Of a stretch of 37,644 bases of DNA, positions 25,743-33,571 are shown piece after piece (positions within the stretch are counted from its first letter, which is position 1; every line of letters begins with the position of its first letter). Location of the stretch: assembly GCA_947088515.1 (NCBI GenBank), contig CAMUHA010000007.1:1-37644 (forward strand). The letters are read 5' to 3'. The stretch is from an uncultured bacterium (lineage in GTDB: Bacteria > Bacillota > Clostridia > Lachnospirales > Lachnospiraceae). The translations under genes were made by a program, and so were the position numbers. The notes below the pieces were generated by a model, which had not been told where the DNA came from, searched no databases, and saw nothing but the letters and a program-made list of their open reading frames with translations.

Positions 25743-27662
25743 ATGGGAGAATCAAACAAAAAAACAGAAGCAGAGGTTTTTATTTCAGAGGCAGACCAAT
25801 ATCTGTTTGCCCAGGGAACACATTATGATATTTATAAGAAGTTAGGAGCCCATCTTACAACGCAGGATGGAAAAAAGGGAATGTTTTTTGGCGTATGGGC
25901 GCCAAATGCGGCAAGTGTTCATGTGATAGGTACTTTTAATGGATGGAATGAGATGGCAAATCCCATGAAAAAGCTTGGTACTGGCGGAATTTATTCTGCA
26001 TTTATTGAAGGAGTGGGAACACATGAATTATATAAGTTTTTAATAACAACTCCTACAGGGGAAAAGCTTTATAAAGCAGACCCGTTTGCAAACAGTACAG
26101 AGCTTCGTCCAGGGAGCGCTTCTCGTACAATTGACATTTCAGGGTTTAAATGGACAGATGATGCCTGGATGAAAGAACGGTCAGGGAAAGATTATAATAA
26201 AGAACCTTTGGCAATATATGAATGCCATATTGGGTCATGGATGTGCCATCCAAGACCAGAAGAACAGAGGTTTTACAATTACCGGGAATTTGCTGACAGA
26301 ATTGTGGAATATCTGAAAGAAATGAAATATACTCATATTGAGCTTATGGGGATTGCGGAATATCCTTTTGATGGTTCCTGGGGGTATCAGGTGACAGGAT
26401 ATTATGCGCCTACTTCCCGTTATGGGGAACCGGAAGATTTTATGTATCTTATCAATAAGTTGCATAAAAATAAAATAGGAGTGATACTTGACTGGGTTCC
26501 CGCCCATTTTGCAACAGATGCCCATGGACTTGGGCGTTTTGACGGACAGTGTATTTTTGAAGATCCTGACCCAAGGAAAGGTGAACACCCGGATTGGGGA
26601 ACCAAAATTTTTAATTATGGAAAGACAGAGGTTAAGAATTTTCTTATAGCTAATGTATTGTTTTGGATTAAGGAGTATCATATTGACGGAATCCGGGTGG
26701 ATGCAGTAGCTTCTATGCTGTACTTAGATTATGGTAAACAAGATGGCCAATGGGTTCCAAATAAATATGGTGGAAACAAGAATCTGGAAGCTATTGAATT
26801 TTTTAAACACCTGAATTCTGTGGCGCTTGGCACTTATCCGGGATTTTTGACAATTGCGGAAGAATCCACGGCATGGCCTCATGTAACAGGAAAGGTGGAA
26901 GAAGATGGACTTGGATTTTCTTTTAAATGGAATATGGGATGGATGCATGATTTTTGTGAATATATGAAACTGGATCCATATTTCAGAAAAGACAATCACT
27001 ATGCAATGACCTTTGCAATGTCCTATAATGACAGTGAAAATTATATTCTTCCTCTCTCACACGATGAAGTGGTACATTTAAAATGTTCCATGGTAAATAA
27101 AATGCCTGGTTATACAATAGATAAGTATGCCAATTTACGTTGTGGCTATACTTATATGTTTGGACATGCAGGGAAAAAGCTTCTCTTTATGGGTCAGGAT
27201 TTTGGTCAGGAAAGAGAATGGAGTGAGGAAAGAGAGCTTGACTGGTATTTACTTGGTGAAAATTTAAATAAAGGACTGCATGAATATGTAAAGGAACTTT
27301 TAAAAATTTATAGAAAATATCCATGTATGTATGAATTTGATAATTGCTGGGATGGGTTTGAATGGCTCAATTGTGATGATAAGGACAGAAGTACTTACAG
27401 TTTTATCAGAAAAGCTTCAAACGGCAAAAACAGTCTTTTATTTATTATTAATATGACTCCTATTGACTGGGAGGATTATGAACTGGGTGTTCCGGTAAAG
27501 AAGAAATATAAATTACTGCTAAATAGCGCCGAAGAAAAATTTGGCGGAAGCGGCGCCGTTATACCCAAAGAACTGACAGCTGTAAAAGGTGAATGCGATT
27601 ATAAGGATTATTATATCAGTTTTCATCTTCCTGCTTATGCTGCTGCCATATTTGTTTTTTAG
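25743..27662 (+). CDS. glgB: 1,4-alpha-glucan branching enzyme
   Basis: It forms alpha-1,6 branches in glycogen. 639 aa, GH13 with an N-terminal CBM48-like domain (about 35-130, GVWAPNAASVHVIGTFNGW). The catalytic region shows YECHIGSW, GYQVTGYYAPTSRYG, nucleophile D320 in GIRVDAVASM, acid/base in AEEST (E373/E374) and LSHDEVVH. The C-terminal beta domain follows. The start follows GGGGG. It is preceded by the TPR/AAA+ gene (17 bases) and followed by a terminator. No other glycogen gene (glgC, glgA, glgP) is in the window. Confidence 0.95.
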   Translation: MGESNKKTEAEVFISEADQYLFAQGTHYDIYKKLGAHLTTQDGKKGMFFGVWAPNAASVHVIGTFNGWNEMANPMKKLGTGGIYSAFIEGVGTHELYKFLITTPTGEKLYKADPFANSTELRPGSASRTIDISGFKWTDDAWMKERSGKDYNKEPLAIYECHIGSWMCHPRPEEQRFYNYREFADRIVEYLKEMKYTHIELMGIAEYPFDGSWGYQVTGYYAPTSRYGEPEDFMYLINKLHKNKIGVILDWVPAHFATDAHGLGRFDGQCIFEDPDPRKGEHPDWGTKIFNYGKTEVKNFLIANVLFWIKEYHIDGIRVDAVASMLYLDYGKQDGQWVPNKYGGNKNLEAIEFFKHLNSVALGTYPGFLTIAEESTAWPHVTGKVEEDGLGFSFKWNMGWMHDFCEYMKLDPYFRKDNHYAMTFAMSYNDSENYILPLSHDEVVHLKCSMVNKMPGYTIDKYANLRCGYTYMFGHAGKKLLFMGQDFGQEREWSEERELDWYLLGENLNKGLHEYVKELLKIYRKYPCMYEFDNCWDGFEWLNCDDKDRSTYSFIRKASNGKNSLLFIINMTPIDWEDYELGVPVKKKYKLLLNSAEEKFGGSGAVIPKELTAVKGECDYKDYYISFHLPAYAAAIFVF

Positions 27663-27698
27663 TAAGCATTAAGAAAAAGAAAAGATATGCCGAAATAA

Positions 27699-27736
27699 AG
27701 GGTGAATGTATCGTATCATACATTCACTCTTTGTTT
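27699..27736 (+). terminator. terminator after glgB
   Basis: A 13-pair stem AGGGTGAATGTAT (27699-27711) with ATACATTCACTCT (27718-27730), one G-U pair, loop CGTATC and a TTGTTT tail. Confidence 0.75.
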
Positions 27737-27791
27737 ATACACACAGGCTTCCAAAGAAAATATGTCAAATAAAGTTGATGGGTGTGACATG

Positions 27792-27865
27792 TTCAGGGAA
27801 GTAATCTTCCCTGTATGATTCAAAGAGGTGCAAATGGAGGGTACTAAGAATATAAATTAGGATGG
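27792..27865 (+). promoter_or_regulatory. leader with GGA motifs, possible CsrA target
   Basis: TTCAGGGAAGT (27792-27802) matches 9 of 11 positions of the CsrA consensus as I recall it, and its CAGGGAA forms a 7-bp hairpin with TTCCCTG (27807-27813). Two further GGA motifs follow, one at about 27836-27838 and one in the Shine-Dalgarno AGGATGG (27859-27865). CsrA represses flagellin translation in Firmicutes. No clear sigma-28 promoter was found here. Confidence 0.3.
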
Positions 27866-27871
27866 TTGTTT

Positions 27872-30800
27872 ATGAATATTTTACTGGATGGTGCACAAGC
27901 GGCACAGGCGTATGCAGGCGCAGACAGAGAAACAACTTCATGCCGTACTGCCAAAGATACGGGCGCTGTGGGAACGGACAGTTTTGTATTGGACATTGCA
28001 GGAACTGTTATGGATAATGGTGCGTATGCACAGCATGGACGGACTGCTGAAGAGGTTATGCAGGAAGCAGGGCAGGAAAATCTTACTGCCCAGCGGAATT
28101 ATATGGCAGTAATGTCTAATACCATGTCGGATGAAGATTTTGCAAAATTGCAGGAAGAAGGTTTTCATCCGGGGAGTACAGATATTGAGACAGTTGTAAC
28201 TATTGTTGATGAAATTAAGGCGGTGCTTGCTAAGGGTGGAACACAGGTAGAGGGATATACAGATACCATTAGTGATGAAGTTCTTAAAGAGATTGTGGGA
28301 AGCGAGGCTTTTGCAAACGAACTGAAAAAACAGTTTTCAGAGAAAGATATTCCTCTTACAAAGGAAAACATTGCTGCTGTGACGGAAGCATTTCATATAC
28401 TGACTCAGGCAGGTATACCTACTGACGGCAGTGTGAAATATATGGTTGAAAACAATCTAGACCCTACACCTGAAAATTTATATATGGCGAAGTTTTCCGC
28501 TCAAGGGGAAGGGGAACGTCAGGGAAAAGGCTACTATGCGGCAGGAGGCGTAAATGGATATTATGCTAAAAAGCCTGAAGAGATTGATTTTGACAAACTT
28601 CGTCCCCAAATGGAAAAAGTGATAGAAGAAGCAGGATATACTGTAGATGACGAAAGCCTTGGTAAGGCAAAGTGGCTGGTTGAGAAAGGGATTCCTCTAA
28701 CGGCAGATACATTTTCTCTTTTAAGCGATATCAGGCAGCAGCATTTTCCTGTAACCTATGAAGAATTTTTATCAGCAGCGTCTTGTGCAGTTGCTGATGG
28801 GCTGAATCCTGCAAAAGCGGATTTGGGAAGAAATGAAACTTTTGCAGAGCAGGCGGCAAAGCTTGTGGAAAAGACAGCTGCTATAGAAGACCAGGCGGCG
28901 GATATTATTATGGCAAGGGATTTACCCCTTACATTAAAAAATCTACTGGCGGCCCATGATGAAATACTTCACGGCTATATAAAGATTGAAGTAGAAGAAT
29001 CCTGGGAAATAAATATACGGGGACGCAGGATATTAGAGGAAGTCAGATTGTCCATGACAGTAGAGGCCAACTTAAAGCTTCTAAGGAGTGGTTTCCAGAT
29101 AGAAACATCTCCTCTGGAAAAACTGGTGGACCGGTTAAAAGAAGCAGAAAACAGCTTTTCAAAATCTTTAATGGGTCAGATAGGTAATGAAGAAGCAAAA
29201 GGAAAAGTTTCTTTATATAGGGAAACTCTAAAAGTAATCCAGGGCATACAGTCATCACCAGCAGCAATAGCTGCAAGAATATCCGTTACAGATACTTTAA
29301 GGGATGTCTATAATTATGGCAGCAGTCAAAGCTTAGCCTATGAAAAGGCAGGTGAAAGCTATGAGACAATGATGACAGCTCCCCGAAGGGATATGGGTGA
29401 TTCCATACAAAAGGCTTTTAGAAATGTAGATGATATTCTGGAAGATATGGATTTGGAACTTTCCGATGCAAACAGACGTGCTGTGAGGATACTTGGATAT
29501 AACAGAATAGAAATTACAGAAGAAAATATACGTCAGGTGAAAGAAAAAGATGAACTGCTTGGCGGTGTTGTAAATGAAATGAAGCCTGGCAGGGTATTAA
29601 ATATGATCAGGGAAGGGGTAAATCCCCTTACCATGTCGCTGGAGGAATTAAAGGAATATTTAGGCGGACAGCAGGATATAGCAGGAGAGATGGAATCCTA
29701 CAGTCGGTTTTTGTATAAGCTGGAAAAGCAAAAGGGTATCTCAGAAGAAGAAAGAAGCGCTTATATTGGTATATACAGGCTGGTAAAACAGATAGAAAAA
29801 GCGGATGATGCCGCTATAGGAGCTTTATGGCGGACAGGAGCTGAGTTTACGCTTGGGAATCTTCTAAGTGCACTGCGCAGCAGCAGGCGTGGGTCAATGG
29901 ATTATTCTGTAGATGATAAATTTGGCGGCGTTTTGGCTAAAGATACTGGAAAAGAAAGCATCAGCAGCCAGATTGCAAAGGGATACGAACATGTAATTTC
30001 AGAAAACCAACAGGAATGGAAACAGATACTTGATGAGGCAGGCAGTAAGGAAGCTGGAAAAGAGTTTGACCACATGGTTTATGAGCAGGTTCGCAGCGCC
30101 GTAAAGTCAGAAGCGGAAGTGTTAAAGTATCTTACAGACTATAATGAACCTGTTACAGCAGATAATCTTCTGATGGCAGCAAATCTTTTAAAAAATCCGA
30201 AGGAAACCTGGCAGGAATTAAAGAAACTTAAAGAACAGGAAAATAAACAGGTAGAAGAAGGAGAAAAGGAAGAAAATATTTCTCTTAATGAGACAGGAGA
30301 AGCGGTAGTCCAGGCGTTAAATGGCAGGGAAGAGGCAGGAAAAGCATATGGAGATATGCAGGAAGCTCTTCATAAAATGCTTGAAAAAATGGCATTTTCC
30401 GGTTCTTATGATGCGATGGATATAAAGGCAATGAGTACCTTGTATAAGCAGATTAAGTTTATGGGAGGTATGGCAAGGGAGGAAAATTACGAAATACCAA
30501 CAGAGATTGGAGGCAGCCTTACATCTATAAATCTGAAGATTATACATAATGGACAAAAGGAAAGTAAAGTTGCAATAGCCTTTGAAGTGCAGGCATTTGG
30601 AAAAACAGCAGCAGAATTTAAAATGACAAGTAAAGGACTGACTGGTTTTTGCATCTGCAGCAAAAGAGAAGGTACAAATATTCTTAAGGAAAACAGCGGA
30701 CTTTTGGAAGAAAAGCTTGGCAGAGAACAAATAGAGACAGGAGAACTTTATTTTATAACTGGCGACAGTCTGGACCTGGCAGAATTTTCCTTAAAGGAAT

Positions 30801-30922
30801 CAGATAAGCGTCAGTTAGGAGATGATTCAGGACTGCTTTACCGGGCGGCAAAAGCATTTATTGGATTTGTACAGGAAACAGGTATAGAGAAAGGAAATAA
30901 AACATATGAAAATCAATTATAA
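27872..30922 (+). CDS. large repeat protein of the flagellar locus (DUF6240-like)
   Basis: A soluble 1016-aa protein, helical and charged, with no signal peptide or membrane helix. I see about ten degenerate copies of a P-(L/V/I)-T-x-x-N-(L/I)-xx-A motif, each following a short helix. Examples are IPLTKENIAAV (about 160), DPTPENLYMA (197), IPLTADTFSLL (274), FPVTYEEFLSA (292), LPLTLKNLLAA (351), IEITEENIRQV (545), FTLGNLLSAL (659) and EPVTADNLLMAA (759). The last 150 residues (IGGSLTSINLKIIHNGQ...AEFKMTSKGLTGFCICS...LEEKLG) have the rhythm of the FliK hook-length-control C-terminal domain, an inference only. Its stop overlaps the flagellin start by 17 bases, so the two are co-translated. ATG at 27872 suits AGGATGG better than the TTG at 27866. 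Confidence 0.68.
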   Translation: MNILLDGAQAAQAYAGADRETTSCRTAKDTGAVGTDSFVLDIAGTVMDNGAYAQHGRTAEEVMQEAGQENLTAQRNYMAVMSNTMSDEDFAKLQEEGFHPGSTDIETVVTIVDEIKAVLAKGGTQVEGYTDTISDEVLKEIVGSEAFANELKKQFSEKDIPLTKENIAAVTEAFHILTQAGIPTDGSVKYMVENNLDPTPENLYMAKFSAQGEGERQGKGYYAAGGVNGYYAKKPEEIDFDKLRPQMEKVIEEAGYTVDDESLGKAKWLVEKGIPLTADTFSLLSDIRQQHFPVTYEEFLSAASCAVADGLNPAKADLGRNETFAEQAAKLVEKTAAIEDQAADIIMARDLPLTLKNLLAAHDEILHGYIKIEVEESWEINIRGRRILEEVRLSMTVEANLKLLRSGFQIETSPLEKLVDRLKEAENSFSKSLMGQIGNEEAKGKVSLYRETLKVIQGIQSSPAAIAARISVTDTLRDVYNYGSSQSLAYEKAGESYETMMTAPRRDMGDSIQKAFRNVDDILEDMDLELSDANRRAVRILGYNRIEITEENIRQVKEKDELLGGVVNEMKPGRVLNMIREGVNPLTMSLEELKEYLGGQQDIAGEMESYSRFLYKLEKQKGISEEERSAYIGIYRLVKQIEKADDAAIGALWRTGAEFTLGNLLSALRSSRRGSMDYSVDDKFGGVLAKDTGKESISSQIAKGYEHVISENQQEWKQILDEAGSKEAGKEFDHMVYEQVRSAVKSEAEVLKYLTDYNEPVTADNLLMAANLLKNPKETWQELKKLKEQENKQVEEGEKEENISLNETGEAVVQALNGREEAGKAYGDMQEALHKMLEKMAFSGSYDAMDIKAMSTLYKQIKFMGGMAREENYEIPTEIGGSLTSINLKIIHNGQKESKVAIAFEVQAFGKTAAEFKMTSKGLTGFCICSKREGTNILKENSGLLEEKLGREQIETGELYFITGDSLDLAEFSLKESDKRQLGDDSGLLYRAAKAFIGFVQETGIEKGNKTYENQL

Positions 30923-32126
30923 CATTTCGGCAGCGATTGCCCTCAACTCATTAAACAGAAATGATAACCGTTTACAGAATTCCATGACAAGGTTATCCAC
31001 TGGTTTTAAAATTAACAACTCCAAAGATAATCCATCTGGTCTTGCTATGGCAAAGCGTATGAACGCACAGATGGAAGGAATCAGTCAGGCAACCATGAAT
31101 GCCGGAGATGGTGTGTCCATTATTGAGATTGCTGATGGAGCAATGTCAGAAATTCATGATATGCTGCAGAGAATTAATGAGCTGGCAGTAAAAGCAAGCA
31201 CAGGCGTTTTAAAGAACGATGACAGGGATATGATTGACAATGAAGTGCAGCAGCTTAAAAAGGAAATAACCAGAATTGCTAAGGATACAGAATTTAACGG
31301 ACAAAGACTTTTGGACGGCTCATTTGACCTTAGGGGATATACAACAAAACAAACAGTGAATGGAACTGCTATGAATACCCCCAGTGCAAAAATGCTTTAT
31401 TATAGCGATGCTGTACTAAGCGGCAGCTATAATCTGGGGTTGGAAGTTACCTTTAACGCAGATGGAACTATAGATAATGAAGTGGATGCTAATGCGACTC
31501 CTCCCAAAACAGGAACACAATTTTTAGGAATGACAGGCGCTGAAAAAGTTCCCAGTGATATTAAAGTTACAGGAGTAGATGGGAATATTGTTACCTTAAA
31601 AGGAAGTGGGGATTATGAGTTAAGGGTAAGGGTTGAGATGCCAAATGACCCGGCAGTTACTGTTGTTGCAGGCGCTAAGGCGACGATTAACATAGATATA
31701 GATTTGGAAGGCTTTGGCGCTATGGACCAACAAATAGGAGCCAATGAAGGGCAGCAGCTTGCCATTAGAATTCCGGAAGTTTCTCTGGAAAATATGGGTA
31801 TTGCATCTATTACAATGACTGGAAAAACAGAGGAAGAAGGAATTGCCAATGCTACAGATGCGCTTAGCAGAATGGGAGGAGCAATTAAATATGTATCTTC
31901 TGTCCGCAGCCGTCTTGGTGCATACCAAAACCGGTTGGAGCATACAATCAGCAGTCTGGATATTACCCATGAAAACGTGACAGCAGCTTATTCACGTATT
32001 ATGGATACAGACATGGCAGAAGAAATGACCGAATATACTACCATGCAGGTATTGTCACAGGCAAGTACCTCTATGCTTGCACAGGCAAACGAAAGACCTT
32101 CCCAGGTACTTCAGTTGCTGCAGTAG
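30906..32126 (+). CDS. flagellin
   Basis: The filament subunit, exported unfolded by the flagellar type III system. 406 aa. The N-terminal D0/D1 region (1 to about 135) shows NISAAIALNSLNRNDNRLQ, the RLSTGFKINNSKDNPSGLAM segment and INELAVKASTG. The C-terminal D1/D0 region (about 318-406) shows SSVRSRLGAYQNRLEHTISS, followed by ENVTAAYSRIMDTDMAEEM and a tail LQLLQ. The middle (about 135-315) is the variable exposed domain with many Asp/Gly/Thr. The ribosome site lies within the end of the preceding gene, which it overlaps by 17 bases; that is unusual, since flagellin is normally a strongly expressed single gene. FliS follows 60 bases later. Confidence 0.93.
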   Translation: MKINYNISAAIALNSLNRNDNRLQNSMTRLSTGFKINNSKDNPSGLAMAKRMNAQMEGISQATMNAGDGVSIIEIADGAMSEIHDMLQRINELAVKASTGVLKNDDRDMIDNEVQQLKKEITRIAKDTEFNGQRLLDGSFDLRGYTTKQTVNGTAMNTPSAKMLYYSDAVLSGSYNLGLEVTFNADGTIDNEVDANATPPKTGTQFLGMTGAEKVPSDIKVTGVDGNIVTLKGSGDYELRVRVEMPNDPAVTVVAGAKATINIDIDLEGFGAMDQQIGANEGQQLAIRIPEVSLENMGIASITMTGKTEEEGIANATDALSRMGGAIKYVSSVRSRLGAYQNRLEHTISSLDITHENVTAAYSRIMDTDMAEEMTEYTTMQVLSQASTSMLAQANERPSQVLQLLQ

Positions 32127-32151
32127 TTTGAGAATAAAAGTGATTATTTGT

Positions 32152-32172
32152 ACTGCAGAGGGTATCTGCAGT
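32152..32172 (+). repeat. hairpin between flagellin and fliS
   Basis: ACTGCAGA (32152-32159) pairs perfectly with TCTGCAGT (32165-32172) around GGGTA. There is no T run, so it is not a terminator. It sits 4 bases ahead of the fliS ribosome site and could set mRNA stability or unequal expression. Confidence 0.5.
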
Positions 32173-32185
32173 GTGCGGAGGCATT

Positions 32186-32665
32186 ATGATGACAAAGGAA
32201 TTAAAGCAGCAATATACACTTAAAATCACACAGGCAAATAAATCACAGTTGGTAGTGATTCTTTATGAGATGTTTATGATCTATATTGATGAGGCAGGTC
32301 TTGCACATGAAAAAAATGATAGGGAAGGGTTTAAGGAGGGTATCAGAAAAGCAAGAGGATGCCTGAATGAGTTGATGGCATCCCTGCATTTGGAATATGA
32401 ACCTGCTATGAACCTGCTTCAGCTTTATGTTTATGCTGGTAAGGAACTGGCAAAGGCAGATGTACGTAATAGTATGGAAGAGCTTTTACACATAAAGGCA
32501 ATTATGGAAAAACTTCACAAAGCATATAAAGAAATCAGTAAGCAGGATAAGTCCGGTCCGGTAATGGCTAATACCCAGACAGTTTATGCTGGACTTACCT
32601 ATGGAAAAAACACCCTGACAGAAAGTTTATCCGGTCAGGGAAGTAACAGGGGCTTCCGTGTTTAA
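32186..32665 (+). CDS. fliS: FliS, flagellin export chaperone
   Basis: A small helical chaperone (159 aa) that binds the C-terminal D0 of flagellin and prevents cytoplasmic polymerisation. The N-terminal QQYTLKITQANKSQLVVILYEMF corresponds to the family start (YxxxxxxTASPxxLxxMLY). The rest is a four-helix bundle, and the tail (about 125-159, rich in Gly/Ser/Thr) is longer than usual. GGAGG at 32177-32181 serves either of two adjacent ATGs (32186 or 32189). Its last 39 bases overlap the convergent DUF2508 gene. Confidence 0.9.
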   Translation: MMTKELKQQYTLKITQANKSQLVVILYEMFMIYIDEAGLAHEKNDREGFKEGIRKARGCLNELMASLHLEYEPAMNLLQLYVYAGKELAKADVRNSMEELLHIKAIMEKLHKAYKEISKQDKSGPVMANTQTVYAGLTYGKNTLTESLSGQGSNRGFRV

Positions 32666-32929
32666 GGCAGCAGGATGTGTATTTTCTTCAGGCAGCAGGC
32701 ATAAAGCCGCTGCCTGTTCCATTAAAAACTTGTAGCGCTTTAAAACAGAATTGACTTCATAAATATAGCAGTCAATTAAATCCGGTTCAGTTACATTATC
32801 AAAACCGGCATATGCAATTTCAAGAGCTTTTTTTGTCTGTTCAAGGTCTGACAGCAGCGCATTGCGCGCAATCTCCTTTTCTGAAAGAGTACGGTTTACA
32901 CGGGAACTAAAGCTAAAATACATTTTCAT
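32627..32929 (-). CDS. DUF2508 (YaaL-like) protein
   Basis: A 100-aa soluble protein. The core LLSDLEQTKKALEIAYAGFD, then TEPDLIDCYIYEVNSVLKRYKFLM, is the DUF2508 signature, seen in Bacillus YaaL, which lies between recR and bofA. Function unknown. The ATG at 32929 has GAGGGAT upstream; the ORF could start at 32941. Here it is turned round relative to bofA and overlaps fliS at its end. Confidence 0.8.
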   Translation of the reverse strand: MKMYFSFSSRVNRTLSEKEIARNALLSDLEQTKKALEIAYAGFDNVTEPDLIDCYIYEVNSVLKRYKFLMEQAAALCLLPEENTHPAALNTEAPVTSLTG

Positions 32930-33084
32930 AATATCCCTCATTTCTAATTTTCTCTTTACATATTATTCCGATATTATCCAATAATTACCTAATATGTTAT
33001 GAGTATAAGCAAATTTATTTCTCTTTATTCCGGTATATGTAAAGAAATCAGGACATATATTAAACGGAAGGAGGGGAATGTTTT

Positions 33085-33357
33085 ATGAGTACCTATTCAG
33101 GCGGTTTAATGATTATAGGAATATTGGTTTTGGTGCTTTTAATTGGCGCGGCAAAAAGCAGAGCAGAGTGGATTATAAACTTTATACTTAGAGGGGTTCT
33201 TGGAATGGTAATGGTGTACTTTGCCAATTATTTTTTATCAGGCAGGGTACCTGGAATTGAAATAGGATATAATCTGGTTACATTTATTACAACTGGCATA
33301 TTGGGATTTCCAGGAGTGTTGATGTTGTATGGTATCAATTTTTATATGATTTTGTAA
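33085..33357 (+). CDS. bofA: BofA-family protein (pro-sigmaK processing inhibitor)
   Basis: A 90-aa membrane protein with an N-terminal helix (about 9-22), a second hydrophobic region (about 32-50) and the conserved end FITTGILGFPGVLMLYGINF. In Bacillus, BofA inhibits the SpoIVFB protease that activates sigma-K during sporulation; clostridial homologues are common even where that pathway differs. AAGGAGG stands ahead of the ATG. It is divergent from DUF2508, its usual partner. Confidence 0.88.
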   Translation: MSTYSGGLMIIGILVLVLLIGAAKSRAEWIINFILRGVLGMVMVYFANYFLSGRVPGIEIGYNLVTFITTGILGFPGVLMLYGINFYMIL

Positions 33358-33361
33358 AATT

Positions 33362-33414
33362 CCATAGAAATCATTTTTTAAAGACAGTGCAGCTTTTTAA
33401 TTTGATTTCTATGG
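33362..33414. repeat. 12-bp perfect inverted repeat downstream of bofA
   Basis: CCATAGAAATCA (33362-33373) and TGATTTCTATGG (33403-33414), with further partial pairing inside (TTTTTTAAAG / CTTTTTAA). There is no T run after it. It may be an RNA 3' end, an operator or a small repeat element. The remaining 157 bases up to the next gene show only a possible extended -10 (TGATATACT, 33452-33460). Confidence 0.55.
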
Positions 33415-33571
33415 TAAAAAATAAGGAAATAATGCTAAATATATATGAATGTGATATACTGGAAGCAATTGATGTGTTGACTCACAGTTATTTGGCAGGT
33501 AAAAACAGACAAGCCAATACACCAGAGAATGTATATTTGAGAGTTGAAAGGCATGAAAGGAAGGAAAAGTT

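Noticed and set aside
27770..27800. Sigma-28 promoter before the flagellar repeat gene (TAAAGTT seen)
   Set aside because: The -35-like TAAAGTT is present but no GCCGATAA-like -10 follows at the required distance.
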